Origin: Silene noctiflora
Lineage: Eukaryota; Streptophyta; Magnoliopsida; Caryophyllales; Caryophyllaceae
Assembly: GCA_009801015.1 (NCBI GenBank)
Contig: VHZZ01007579.1
Span: forward strand, 32,928 to 57,657
Direction: 5' to 3'
DNA length: 24,730 nt
Positions 1 through 9,700 of the stretch are shown here, piece by piece. Position 1 is the stretch's first letter. Each line of letters begins with the position of its first letter. A program made the translations under genes and the position numbers. Under the pieces are notes generated by a model. It was not told the origin of the DNA. It did no database searches and was given only the letters and a program-made list of their open reading frames with translations.

Positions 1-271
1 GGCCGCCGGTGACATGACCGGCTGGGGCACTTTCTGCTTCAATTTCACAACTTCTTCATTTCTTCAATCTCCTTGCACTCCCAGCCGGCAGACCGGCTGC
101 CGGTGGCCTACCCGGCTGGGGGTGTTTCTGCCTTTTTTCACATTTTCTTGGCCAAGCCTTCCTTCACCTGTAGTCCCAGCTGGTCAACCGGCCGCCGGTG
201 GCCTACCGGCTGGGAATCCTCTGTGATTTTCCTTCTTCTTCTAAGTACATGGTCTCCCAGCCGGCTGGGAG
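1..271. repeat. Diverged ~94-bp GC-rich repeat modules ending in a palindrome
   Basis: The nine-base word CCGGCTGGG occurs at 18-26, 112-120, 206-214 and 261-269; the first three are exactly 94 bases apart. Each of the first three is preceded by GGC(C/T)GCCGGTG (1-11, 95-105, 190-200). Copies two and three are also preceded by the inverted word CCCAGC(C/T)GG (80-88, 175-183), so each could fold as a hairpin. The spacers are pyrimidine-rich and only roughly alike. The last copy collapses into a perfect 18-base palindrome at 254-271. The GC content contrasts sharply with the AT-rich DNA that follows. I infer the edge of a dispersed repeat or transposon that extends past the left end of the window. 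I see no convincing protein in it. Confidence 0.6.
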
Positions 272-599
272 CCACTGAGCAGAATTTTCCACTTCTTCCC
301 TTCCACGTTCCGAAACAGGCCCTTTGCCTCCTATTTCCTTGATTTCCGCGCCAATTTCTGCAAGGCGAGACATGTAGTCATAGTACGGGAAATAGGGGGA
401 CAAAATGCACGTAAGGGCACGCAAATCCGCGTGAATCGGGTCAAAATATTTTTTTTTTTATTTTGATGTTTTATAATCTATTTAAAAAAATTCTAAAATT
501 TAATGTTTATTATGTTCAAATTTGTATTTAATGCTACAAATATAATAAACTTTTTCCTTTTCTTTTTAAATAATAATAGTAATGATGTGGCTTATTAGG
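272..599. other. Intergenic, no gene seen
   Basis: Composition changes at about 440 from mixed sequence to very AT-rich sequence with poly-T runs. The part from 272 to about 430 may still belong to the repeat on its left. On the minus strand a reading frame of about 70 codons crosses 203-424, but it has no recognisable motif. Confidence 0.5.
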
Positions 600-966
600 G
601 ATAAAAATGAACATACATCGGATGTACTACCTCATACTTTATTTATTTTTGAGCATATATGTATTTTTTCTGAGCTAATTACCTCAAACTTTATTTGTTT
701 TTGAGCATATGTGTATTTTTTTCCGAGTTTATGAAAGTTTATATGTTAAATTTTAATTTTTTTTCTTGTCAAAACTCAAATTTAACTAAGTTTATATATA
801 TTATTTTTGAGTTTTATTGTACTTTTTTGAACTAATTGTTTAAGTAAATGAACTAAGAAACTTTATATTAAAACTCATAACATTTAAAACAAAACTCAAA
901 AACTTTATTATAATGCTCAAAAACTATAAAATTGGTGGTAGTACATCGGATGTATAATCCACCTAC
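600..966. mobile_element. MITE-like element with degenerate terminal inverted repeats
   Basis: Near the left end the sequence reads ATACATCGGATGTACTACC. The right end, on the opposite strand, reads ATACATCCGATGTACTACC, so the two sub-terminal parts are inverted copies differing at one base. Further inside, GAGCATAT-type and AACTCAAA / TTTGAGTT words also pair. The segment is flanked by an identical 11-base direct repeat, GGCTTATTAGG, at 589-599 and 967-977, which would fit a Mutator-type target duplication of 9-11 bases. It has no coding capacity. The class assignment is inferred; the inverted and direct repeats are seen directly. Confidence 0.5.
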
Positions 967-1279
967 GGCTTATTAGGCTAAATATGTTGATGTGGAAATT
1001 AGATAAGTTATTAGTTTGTGTTTTAATTATTATATATAGATCATTAGCTTGGAAGTAATTAAAATATTTTCATAAATATACACATTTCATGGAATTACTC
1101 AATTCTTTTGATTAATTTTGAGATTAATTTTTTTTTCTCAAATAAAAAAACAATTCAATGAGGTGAAATATGATAAATAATGATATATTAATCTAATATC
1201 TATAAGTAATATTGAATACTGTAAAAATAAAGAGTTTATATATACCGCGTATTCATTGCGCGAGGTCTATACTAGTTAT
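967..1279. other. AT-rich intergenic DNA
   Basis: No open gene or clear repeat is visible. A TATATATA run sits at about 1237-1244, but it lies some 250 bases before the likely UTP11 leader, so I do not call it a TATA box. Confidence 0.4.
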
Positions 1280-1707
1280 TGATGAAAATGAAGTAATTTA
1301 AAAATAACGAACTCAAACGAGCTTTCAAGACTGAGCTAAGTTTGACCAATCCCGAGATGAGTTAGGACGGACCCAATTTTAAAGCCTTGTCGTGCAGGTT
1401 CACCTTGGTGTTCGCTTATGCGGAAATAAACGAGGTAAAATTACCAAAACGTATTTGAAGTTGCCGAATATAATCCCATATCTCCTTCGGCCGCACTCAT
1501 CTCAATTCTCAACCTGAACCACCGCCGCAACCACCATAACCGCTACCACTTTCTGCCGCTCTCACTCAATTATCTTCTTCTGGTAATTAATTCTTCGTAA
1601 AACCCTACTTTAATTTCATTATTGTGTATCAATCTCCATTTTTTTTGTTTGTTTTTTTCTGTTAATTTGCAGAGTTACACATTTCTTCCAAGTTATTGAG
1701 CATAAAA
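1280..1707 (+). promoter_or_regulatory. UTP11: UTP11 promoter and 5' leader with a leader intron and telo-box
   Basis: Upstream of the UTP11 start is a C-rich, A/C-rich tract at about 1495-1580 typical of plant 5' leaders. A GT donor at 1583 and an AG acceptor at 1671-1672, preceded by a T-rich run, suggest an intron of about 90 bases within the leader. Just inside this intron, at 1600-1607, is AAACCCTA, the telo-box found near transcription starts of many plant ribosome-biogenesis and translation genes, which suits a U3 processome gene. The transcription start is not determined. Confidence 0.45.
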
Positions 1708-4700
1708 ATGTCGTCTATAAGGAACTCTATCCCAAAAAGACCCTATAAAGAGCGCGCTCAACCGTTAGTATTTCATTCGTATTCTTCAATTTCTACTTTT
1801 TTTTTTGTTATTTCAGTTGTTTGTTTAGTTAGGGTTTTGTTTTTTTTGGTTCAATTGATAGAGCTTCGAGGAAGAAATTTGGGCTTCTTGAGAAGCACAA
1901 GGATTATGTCATTCGTGCACAAAACTACCACAAAAAGGAAGAGATTTTACAGGTGAGTTTTCCCTTTTTCGGCGTGTTTTGGAACGGGGAGTGTTTGTTG
2001 ATGTTTGGTTGTTGATTATGGGTTTTGGTTGAATTTTGCAGAGGCTTAGGGAGAAGGCGGCGAATAAGAACCCTGATGAATTTTATTTTGGCATGTGTAG
2101 AAGTAAAACCGTCAATGGAAAACATAGAGCTCTGTAAGATTAAGGCTTTGTTGAATTGGTTATCATAACTATTTAGTTTATAGTTGGTCTCGCTTAATAC
2201 CATCGTATGAGGATGCATTTTTGTGAAACGAATGCAATCTCCGCAGGGAATTAATGTGATACTTCTTTGGTATATGGGATGATTTGGTTCGTTTCACAAC
2301 TGAAAACTGTATAATGGAATTAAGTGAGAATTTGTATGTAGTTTATTTTTGATTCTAATTAGTTGGTCTCTTTGTTATCATAGGGGTGAAGCTAATAAGT
2401 ATACCCCTGACGAACTTTTGCTGATGAAAACCCAAGATATTGGATATGTGCTTCAGAAAATTCAGAGTGAAAAGAAGGAAAGGATTCTAGCTCATTATCT
2501 CAAATTTGTGTAGTCATTCGTTGTTTGTATGTGAAATATTACCTGTTTGCTTAGTTTTTGTATTCAAACACCCATTGACATCATTTTTCGCTTTGTTACA
2601 GAAAGTTGAAAAGCTGAGAGCTGTGCTACACTCTTTGGATGACCAACCTTCAAAGAAACACATTTACTTTGCAGAAGACAGGTTTGTGTGTAAACATATA
2701 TGTCGTTGATGGACTTGTGTTTTCTTTCTCTATGTGAGATGGCGGAATTGTAGACCTCTTATCATCACTTCTCTTGCAAACATATCCCTGCAGTGAAGAA
2801 GCTAATGAGATACAATCAAGAGTCTCGAAAAATGATGAGCTGCCTATATCAGGGTTTTTATCACCGACAATTAAGAGGTATATATCTGTGGTTAATATTT
2901 GTATCAGTTCATAGCATTTAGTTTTACTTCCATGCTGTGTTGAAGGTGGGTGTTAATTTGCAATTTTAAACAATTGTCGCTCGATTCTGTTACTATATTA
3001 TTTGTTGTTTTCTGTGGAACGTATCTTAGGGAATTGGATTAGATATGACTATATAATTTTTTAATTTCAAGTATTAGGCTTTCAGTCTCCCGTTACCTTT
3101 AATATTGAATTAGTTTTTGGTAGTTATCCAACTTCGACGAGGGACATCTTATGGTAGTATTCTCTCAATATGTATGAGGGCACTCATTCCTTCTTAGCAG
3201 TTATGTAGAGAGTTCATATACTATAGAGGGAGGAAAATACCTAGAGTATATATCTATGTGCATTTTCAGATGCAGGTTAAGCCTGAGTTGTTGAAGAATA
3301 ATTATCCTCTTTGAATAACTGAACTGTGTTTACTGCTATATTTGTAAATTCTCGTTGGACTAAAACGTTATGTTGATTTTTCTTTTCACTTGAAAAGATA
3401 TAACATGCAAAACGACTGTTTGGCTAGGGTGCTTTGATGGGTAGGTACTTAATTGCTTTCTTAAGCTGTTGTAGAAAACCTTATTCACCAAGTTCCTCGC
3501 TGGGGCTAACTTTATGTTTCAGACTAAGATATATAATGCTCATAATAGCACATTATTGAGGTATATTTTCTTTCCACTCTCTCCAGTCTATTGCCTCATT
3601 TACCTCTGAGCCACCTCGTTAGTCATTATTCAAGAAAGAATATGAGATATCCACCTTTCCATTCTTGACGCTTTCAATTATGTAATTATGTTGATTTTTC
3701 TATATCATATTGGAATTATTAGTTTTGTGTGTGTTTTGTTTTGTTTTGAACTATCTACTCCCTGTGTTCCGCTCCGTGACTTCCAACAGTTTTTAACACT
3801 TCCCTAAATCTTGCTCATATTTTTTTTAAGTGTACACAACTTATTGGAACATAGGGAGTGCTCGAGTAGTTGTTACTTGCAAGATCTAGCTGTTATAAGT
3901 TGGCTTTTTTTTTTCTCTTGACCTAAGATTCTTCCACCTATCCTATTTGGTCGATTAGCATGGATTTATGATTCTGTGAATGATTATTCAACCTTAATTA
4001 ACTGTTGTAAGTTAACTTACCTTGTGATATTACGCACCTGATGCTGTAGTGACATTATATCCTCTTCCTCATTTGTCGATTTGCTAGATGTTGGGTGGTA
4101 GTGAGATGTACAGCTTTTGTTATCCTTATTTTTTGCTGGTGGTTTATGCCTTTTTATCCTACATCTTATGTGGACAGAAAGATGGAATCTTCCTACAGAG
4201 AGCTAGAGGCTAGAATGCTAAGAGTTAAAGATTTGGAGAGAGTCTATGCAGCGATGGCCATGCAGAAGGAACTACAGGTACGAACTTTCAGGCTAGGCAT
4301 GTTAGTAGTTATTCTCTCCATTTCTTCATTTTCTCCCCATTTTCAAAAGTCCCCTCCTATATTTTGGAAAGTGGGAAGCAACTATGAAATTGAGGTTAGT
4401 ATATTCTAGAGTACTAATTCCACGAACATTTAAAATTCATGGCATATGATTGTTATTATTATCAGATGAGACAACAAAGAATCAGGAGTTGGGAAATCTG
4501 ACTTTTTGTTACTATTGGTGTTTTATGTGAATTGCTCTCCGGATTTGCTCAATGCACACGTCTTGCTTTTGTCTGCGCATAGGAAGTGGACCGTGACATA
4601 TATGTCAGATGTGGCCTAATTATTAAATTATTAGGTGACCTTGCTTACTCTTGCAGGAGCTGTATAACTAGTATCCTTAAGTAGTCAAGAAAATTGGAGA

Positions 4701-5778
4701 TAGACCTTGGTTGGTAGACCAATCTTTACTTATCCTTTTAGATGAGCGGAGTAAATATAGTCATGGTTCAAAGGAAGGTGAAACTAGGGTTATTATGTGC
4801 AATGATATGATTATGAAGTTGGTAAGAGAGCGTTGGACAATGATTAAAAAATTGCATGCACGAGTGAATAAACTATAAGATTGTCTGGTGCTTATGTGCC
4901 ATACTTTTGACAAGATGACTTACCAAGTACTTGAACCTTCAGTTGAGTGAAATTACTGACTGACACTTTCATTAGACCTTTGTAGATGATAGGAGTAGTA
5001 TATGAGTAGTATGTTACTATATAAATTGATTACTTCCTCTAGTTTGTTCTTTTAATTGAGAGTAATCTGGAAATACTTCCTTAATACTCCCTTCGCCTCG
5101 GTTATTTGTTTACCTTTTCTTTTGGCATAAAGACCTAGGAAAAAGAGTGTACGATTTTTATTTATTGTTATGAATGACCTGTGGACCAAAATGAATGTGG
5201 ATGGTCAAATTCCCAACAAATAACGGAGACACCCCAAAGTGAAATAGGTAAACAATTAACCGATCATTCTTTTTCCTGGGCAGGAGTACTTGTTTGAGAT
5301 GTTCTACCAATGTCTAGCTCTATTTCGTCAACAGATCATCTGAAATCAGAATTCGTTTCTTCTAGTTTCTAGTCTCGCATGAGACTGCCTCATAATGTGA
5401 TTGGAGTCATAAAGCTATCATCATTGCTTCAATTGTAGGCTGCAGCTCATCTAAATTTCAAAAGATATGGCCATAGAGTAGAGTTACAAATGTTACTTCT
5501 GAAGTAAAAAAAAAAAAAAAACCGTTTATTTTTAAGTCTTGTACAAATACTTGTAATAAAAAATACCTTGTATACCGTGCCTTTTTTTATATTCATGCTT
5601 TGCGGTTTCCTATTGTTTCTTTTCTTGTTTTGTGGTATATCATATGCCCAAAAAAACTTTATCTAGGAATTTTTTTCTGATGCAGAAAAAGGGTAAAAAA
5701 CGCAAATTAAGGGAGGATGAGGTCGTTAATCCAACCTCGAGGCCTGTGTATAAGTGGAAGGCAGAACGAAAGCGATGA
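1708..5778 (+). CDS. UTP11: U3 small nucleolar RNA-associated protein 11 (UTP11 family), 8 coding exons
   Basis: UTP11 is a subunit of the nucleolar small-subunit processome that acts with U3 snoRNA in 18S rRNA maturation. The coding exons I read are 1708-1763, 1862-1952, 2042-2133, 2384-2477 (end uncertain), 2602-2681, 2794-2877, 4178-4277 and 5686-5778 (TGA). Spliced, they give about 229 residues; I recall about 228 for the Arabidopsis protein. Family landmarks appear in order: the N-terminal KERAQPASRKKFGLLEKHKDY, then NPDEF, then MKTQDIGYV, then KKHIYFAED, and a lysine/arginine-rich tail ending KWKAERKR. All junctions are GT-AG and in phase except the exon 4 donor, which reads GA at the conserved position. 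If exon 4 instead ran to 2507 the protein would be about 239 residues. Intron 6 (2878-4177) is long and holds a small MITE. Identification is confident; the exon 4 end is not. Confidence 0.9.
2384..2601 (+). other. UTP11: UTP11 exon 4 and intron 4 with an anomalous 5' splice site
   Basis: The conserved protein runs QSEKK into KVEKL, which places the junction at 2477|2478, where the DNA reads AAG|GAAAGG rather than AAG|GTAAGG. The acceptor at 2600-2601 (TTACAG) is normal. Reading on, the frame stays open for ten codons and stops at TAG 2511-2513. Two GT alternatives keep the frame: a weak donor at 2508 (adds ten residues), or a donor at 2467 joined to an AG acceptor at 2604-2605 (replaces SEKKKV with one isoleucine). 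Confidence 0.6.
3757..3859. mobile_element. Stowaway-like MITE in UTP11 intron 6
   Basis: The left end ACTCCCTGTGTTCC (3757-3770) and the right end GGAACATAGGGAGT (3846-3859) are inverted copies with one mismatch. The 103-base size, the CTCCC...GGGAG ends and the TA just before the left CTCCC match Stowaway elements. The right-hand TA has decayed to TG. There is no coding capacity. Confidence 0.6.
5085..5288. mobile_element. Stowaway-like MITE in UTP11 intron 7
   Basis: The element opens with TACTCCCTTCGCCTCGG followed by TTATTTGTTTACC and closes with GGTAAACAATTAACCGATC and AGGAGTA. GGTTATTTGTTTACC and GGTTAATTGTTTACC (minus strand of the right end) pair with one mismatch. The right end appears to carry about a dozen extra bases between the pairing block and the terminal AGGAGTA. 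Size is about 204 bases with TA-type ends. It lies in the 1.4 kb intron before the last UTP11 exon. Confidence 0.6.
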
Positions 5779-6731
5779 AACACATGGCCAACAACGCTTT
5801 GTGAACGACTAAGGCAAACCTGTTGGAGCATATGTCCCGTAGATGCTATTAGACAGGTTTATCAGTTGGGTGAGTTGGGTTGGAGTATTTATGTTCAAAC
5901 ACTTGTGTTAAATCATAAATGCCATAGTGATAGAAAGGGTACTCGGGAAACTTTTTGTTTCATGAATATTTGATTATGTCATTTGCGACTGAAATCAACC
6001 AAGTTAGAGCACAAGGGTGTTCAACAATAGCAAGAAGATTTTGTAATGCAGTTTTTTGTATTTAAGATGGAAAACATGTAATCATTTCGAATTCTCATGA
6101 AGGGAAAACATTTAATCTGTTTATCGGTGACTGTGGGGAGGATCATTTCAGATAGCGAGGGGATGTAAAGAAACAAGGAAGATAGGTGACTAAATAAATA
6201 GGGAAGAAAATTCAAACCAAGGGAAAATAGCATAATAAAGTACCCTCTTGCAAAATTAACCAAGTATTTAATTTACCTTTTCACATTATTACAATTAAAA
6301 TAAAATGACTTTTATAATTTAGGTCATTAAAATGGGATAATCTAACCGAGCATGAAAGTGTAATTAGATCAAACCTAGGACATAAAAGTAGAAAAATTTG
6401 TACCAAGACTAATAAATTCAGCATTACTCGGTCATGACGGTATCGAATAAATATTCTAAATCAATTAATTCTTGATTGTTTGCAACGTTGATGGAGTAAG
6501 CATTTGCAAATGCATTTACGAATAGTTTACAAATGATTACAAACTACATAACTTATTATTACAAAATGAGGTAAACAATAGCCTGCCTATTGCTCTGATT
6601 GCATTGTGCTAATCTCATACAAACTGTGAATCTGTGATCTCCTAAATACTCAGTTTCATGTATACAACATTCAATTCACAATCACATTTACATGTGCTAC
6701 TACTGAAATCATCCAGGTGCAACACCAGGAC
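5779..6731. other. Convergent 3' ends of UTP11 and ACC1
   Basis: The two stop codons are 953 bases apart (5776-5778 and 6734-6732). The UTP11 3' UTR must start at 5779 and the ACC1 3' UTR at 6731 running leftward. On the minus strand an AATAAT/AATAAG cluster at about 6550-6570, preceded by a T-rich TTGTAAT sequence, is a candidate ACC1 polyadenylation region. No clean AATAAA fixes either end. Between about 5900 and 6500 I see AT-rich DNA without a gene. Confidence 0.4.
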
Positions 6732-6788
6732 TTAATTGAGCACTTTCCGGAGTTCATCTACTAGTTGGGCCCGGCTTGATGGCTCCAT
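6732..6788 (-). CDS. ACC1: ACC1 exon 31: C-terminus and stop
   Basis: After a 646-base intron (7434-6789), the acceptor TGCAG at 6789-6790 opens a short exon of 18 residues, [18 protein letters not shown], followed by TAA at 6734-6732. It matches the family C-terminus (EPS...L...IRKVL). It is too short to be seen as an independent frame and was found by matching the expected end of the protein. Confidence 0.9.
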   Translation of the reverse strand: MEPSSRAQLVDELRKVLN

Positions 6789-9700
6789 CTGCAACCAAGT
6801 TTTAGAGGCGTTGGTACATATGAATCACATAGTATAACAGAAACATATAAAAGCATCCAACTAAACCATCCTCGTTGTTATATAGTTTGCCCAGGTACCA
6901 GTAAGAAGAGTGGTTATACTCATACGAACGAGTTAGAGTAGTGTCAGACTCTCTTCATCTCCAAACACAACCAAGCTTTTAACACAAAAAGTATTACAGT
7001 ACTATTTGATATTTAAGATCAAATTCAAACTCCCGTTTTTTTTATCCCTTTAAAACACGTGGAATTCACTTGCAATTACTGTTCAAAAGTTTGTGGTTGA
7101 ATATCGAAGCCTAAGCTTCAAACTCGGGCTCATGAGAAATCCACCCTTTTTATCCTTGGTACAGGCCTACCAGCCAATACTCATCTCGGTATGAGCAAAT
7201 CATCTAATACAGTGATAATGGTCGATTAGGCCATTTTAACCTTTAAGTAGATTGAGTGGTGTGTTGATGAATATGGAACTCATTTTTACAGTTTAAATGT
7301 GTGAGAATTCATTTTGATGGAGCCACACGCATGAGAGTGCAGTGCGTAGTGCATTCCGAGTGTAGGGTATAATTTAGCCACCCCTCAACCAAAATACAGG
7401 CTAAAATGAATAATACAATTAGTAAATGAAATACCTCTCGAAGAAGAGCAGCAAGGCCTTGAGGTAGAGCTTTCAAGTCCGATACAGAATTACCAATATT
7501 CGAGAATTGATGAATTACTTTCTCTACACGCAACTCTTGCAGTCTCTCCTCATAGTTAGCAGGAGTGTCCTTCCATTTGAAGAAAGCCTCATCATCCGCC
7601 CAAGCATCGGTTCTCTCTCCTACAATATCGGACTCTGAGAACCATTTCTTTATCAAGTCCATGGCACATTTATGGCTCAACTGCTCCCCAGCAGCATCTT
7701 TGACAGTCTTGACTAGTGTTCCCTCAACAACTCTTCTGTACAGCCTTTTGTAGAAAAATGATCGAGAATTTCTCCAATCTAAGACTTCCTTGATGACTTC
7801 TTTGGCAGCCATTCTTAGAGAAGTGTCGTGCAATTCTGCGAACTTGGTAGCAATCTGAGTATACACAGGCAAAAGTTGCTTTTCTCTAGCTTTGATTTGT
7901 TGGTTTAGAGGCTCTATATTTGCATAAGAGTTGCTGTTCTTAGCTTCAGAAAGTTTGGCCTTGAGATTAATCAACTCTTTATCAAGTCTTCCCATACATT
8001 CCAGCAATTCTTTAGTTCTGAACTTGATCTCAATCATCCCTTCTGGTTCTAGAACATTCCCTTTGGCGGTCCGGTCAGCATACATTTCAATATGGTCAGA
8101 GTTAATCCGGCTGTCAACAACAACCCATGCCCCACCACGGAGCTCCCCCATCACAGGAATGTAGACAAAAACAGGTTGTTTATAGGTCCTAAGATTCTCG
8201 ACAATATTGGACCCCGCCTGAAGGATCCCTTCAAAGAGGTCCCTTTGCCCACCGGAGAAGCCTCTCCAGTTGGCCAAGATAAAAAGCGGGAGTTCTTCCC
8301 GATTGAAATCCAACAGGGCTTGTGCAGTCTTAGATGCAGAATCGGGGAACCATACTTGACCAGCTTGTGGGACCACCCGTTCATGGGAGTCGAGTTGACC
8401 TGGGTCTGCCGGTATGACTTGCATCACAGTTTGTGTCTCAACAGCAACTATCCCCACAGGAATTCCTCCAAGCTTAGCCCTTCCGGTAACAACTGTCCTT
8501 GCCCAACCTTCCAGAGTTTCAATAAAACTATCCTTGTCGAAAATACCACCAATCCACTTACCAGTTGTGTCAACTGTACCAGATATAGCCCCACGAGGAT
8601 CACAGGCGTTTTCAGGTAAGTACTCAACTGGTCTCTCTGGAGGGTCTAACGATGGAGAAATTGGAAGTGGGCCACCTGAATACGGTGGAACAAAGCTGAG
8701 CCATTTCAAGATAGCTGATATGCCTTCAAGATCATCAGAAACTGTGAGATGTGTAACGCCATTTGTGCCCATAATCTTCGGGCCACCAAGTTGCATGTGT
8801 GAACTGTAAACCTCCCGACCCAGCAGTTTATTTAATGCAGAAAAACCCGTCAAAATAATAGGCTGATCAAGCCTCTGTATACAACGCATGCCCAGGCGAG
8901 CCAGATACGCACCGATACCAACCGTTCTACCAGTTACAAAAGTTAGAGTGAAGGTTTCCCTATATGCCCTTGAGTAAGCACCAGCTATTGCCCCACTCCC
9001 TGACAAGTTCTCTACTCCCAATCCATCCTCCTTGCCTACCACAGAATCTATGACCCATCTAGTTTCTCCATTTTCAAGTTTTAACTCGTGGGCTATAACT
9101 GATGACCCAATCCGGGCATAATCCTCCGGAGTTAGGTAGACATACTGAAAGCCGCGATCAGGGCTCGACTCATCAGACCAGCCGACTTTAAAGCAGGCTT
9201 TGACCTCTTCAGCAACACCAAGCCGGGCCCCGGAATTAGCTGCTAAATAAATTAGAGGTAGTTTCTTGGAACATGCAAGTTCTGTAACTGCAAGGAAGAA
9301 AGCATCCTCTCGTGTCCCAAAAGATCCTGCCTTAAAAGTAACATCATTTGCCACGACCAAAATCGTCCTGCCATCAGGAAATTCAGGAGTTAACATTTCC
9401 AAGCACCATGCTACCATGCCGACGTCATTTAGACCGGGGTGGCGATCGGAGAGGACAAGTGGGGTACCCCAGTTGCCTTTTGAATCAGCAAAAACTAGTT
9501 CAGTTACTTTCATAAGCGCTCTATTAGAAGGTTTCTCCAAATCTGGAGAATGGGATGCCCAAGATTGCTCCAATGCTGTCAAGAAAGCCTGCAGACAGCA
9601 CAACAAACAACCAAAGTTCATTTCTTGTCCTAATGAACGTAAGAACACAACTAAGATCTAAAACAAAAGCCTTAGTGCCAAAATGACTTGAGGTTAGCTA

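Noticed and set aside
203-424. A 73-codon minus-strand frame in the left repeat
   Set aside because: It runs through the GC-rich repeat modules and ends inside them; no domain is visible and a transposon origin is only a guess.
1237-1244. TATA box for UTP11
   Set aside because: It lies roughly 250 bases upstream of the likely leader in generally AT-rich DNA, so the match is not informative.
4095-4409. A plus-strand frame of 104 codons around UTP11 exon 7
   Set aside because: Only its middle (4178-4277) matches UTP11; the ends are intron read-through.
8092-8619. A 175-codon open frame on the plus strand within the carboxyltransferase exon
   Set aside because: It is antisense to a strongly conserved coding exon and has no recognisable motif; open antisense frames are expected opposite such exons.
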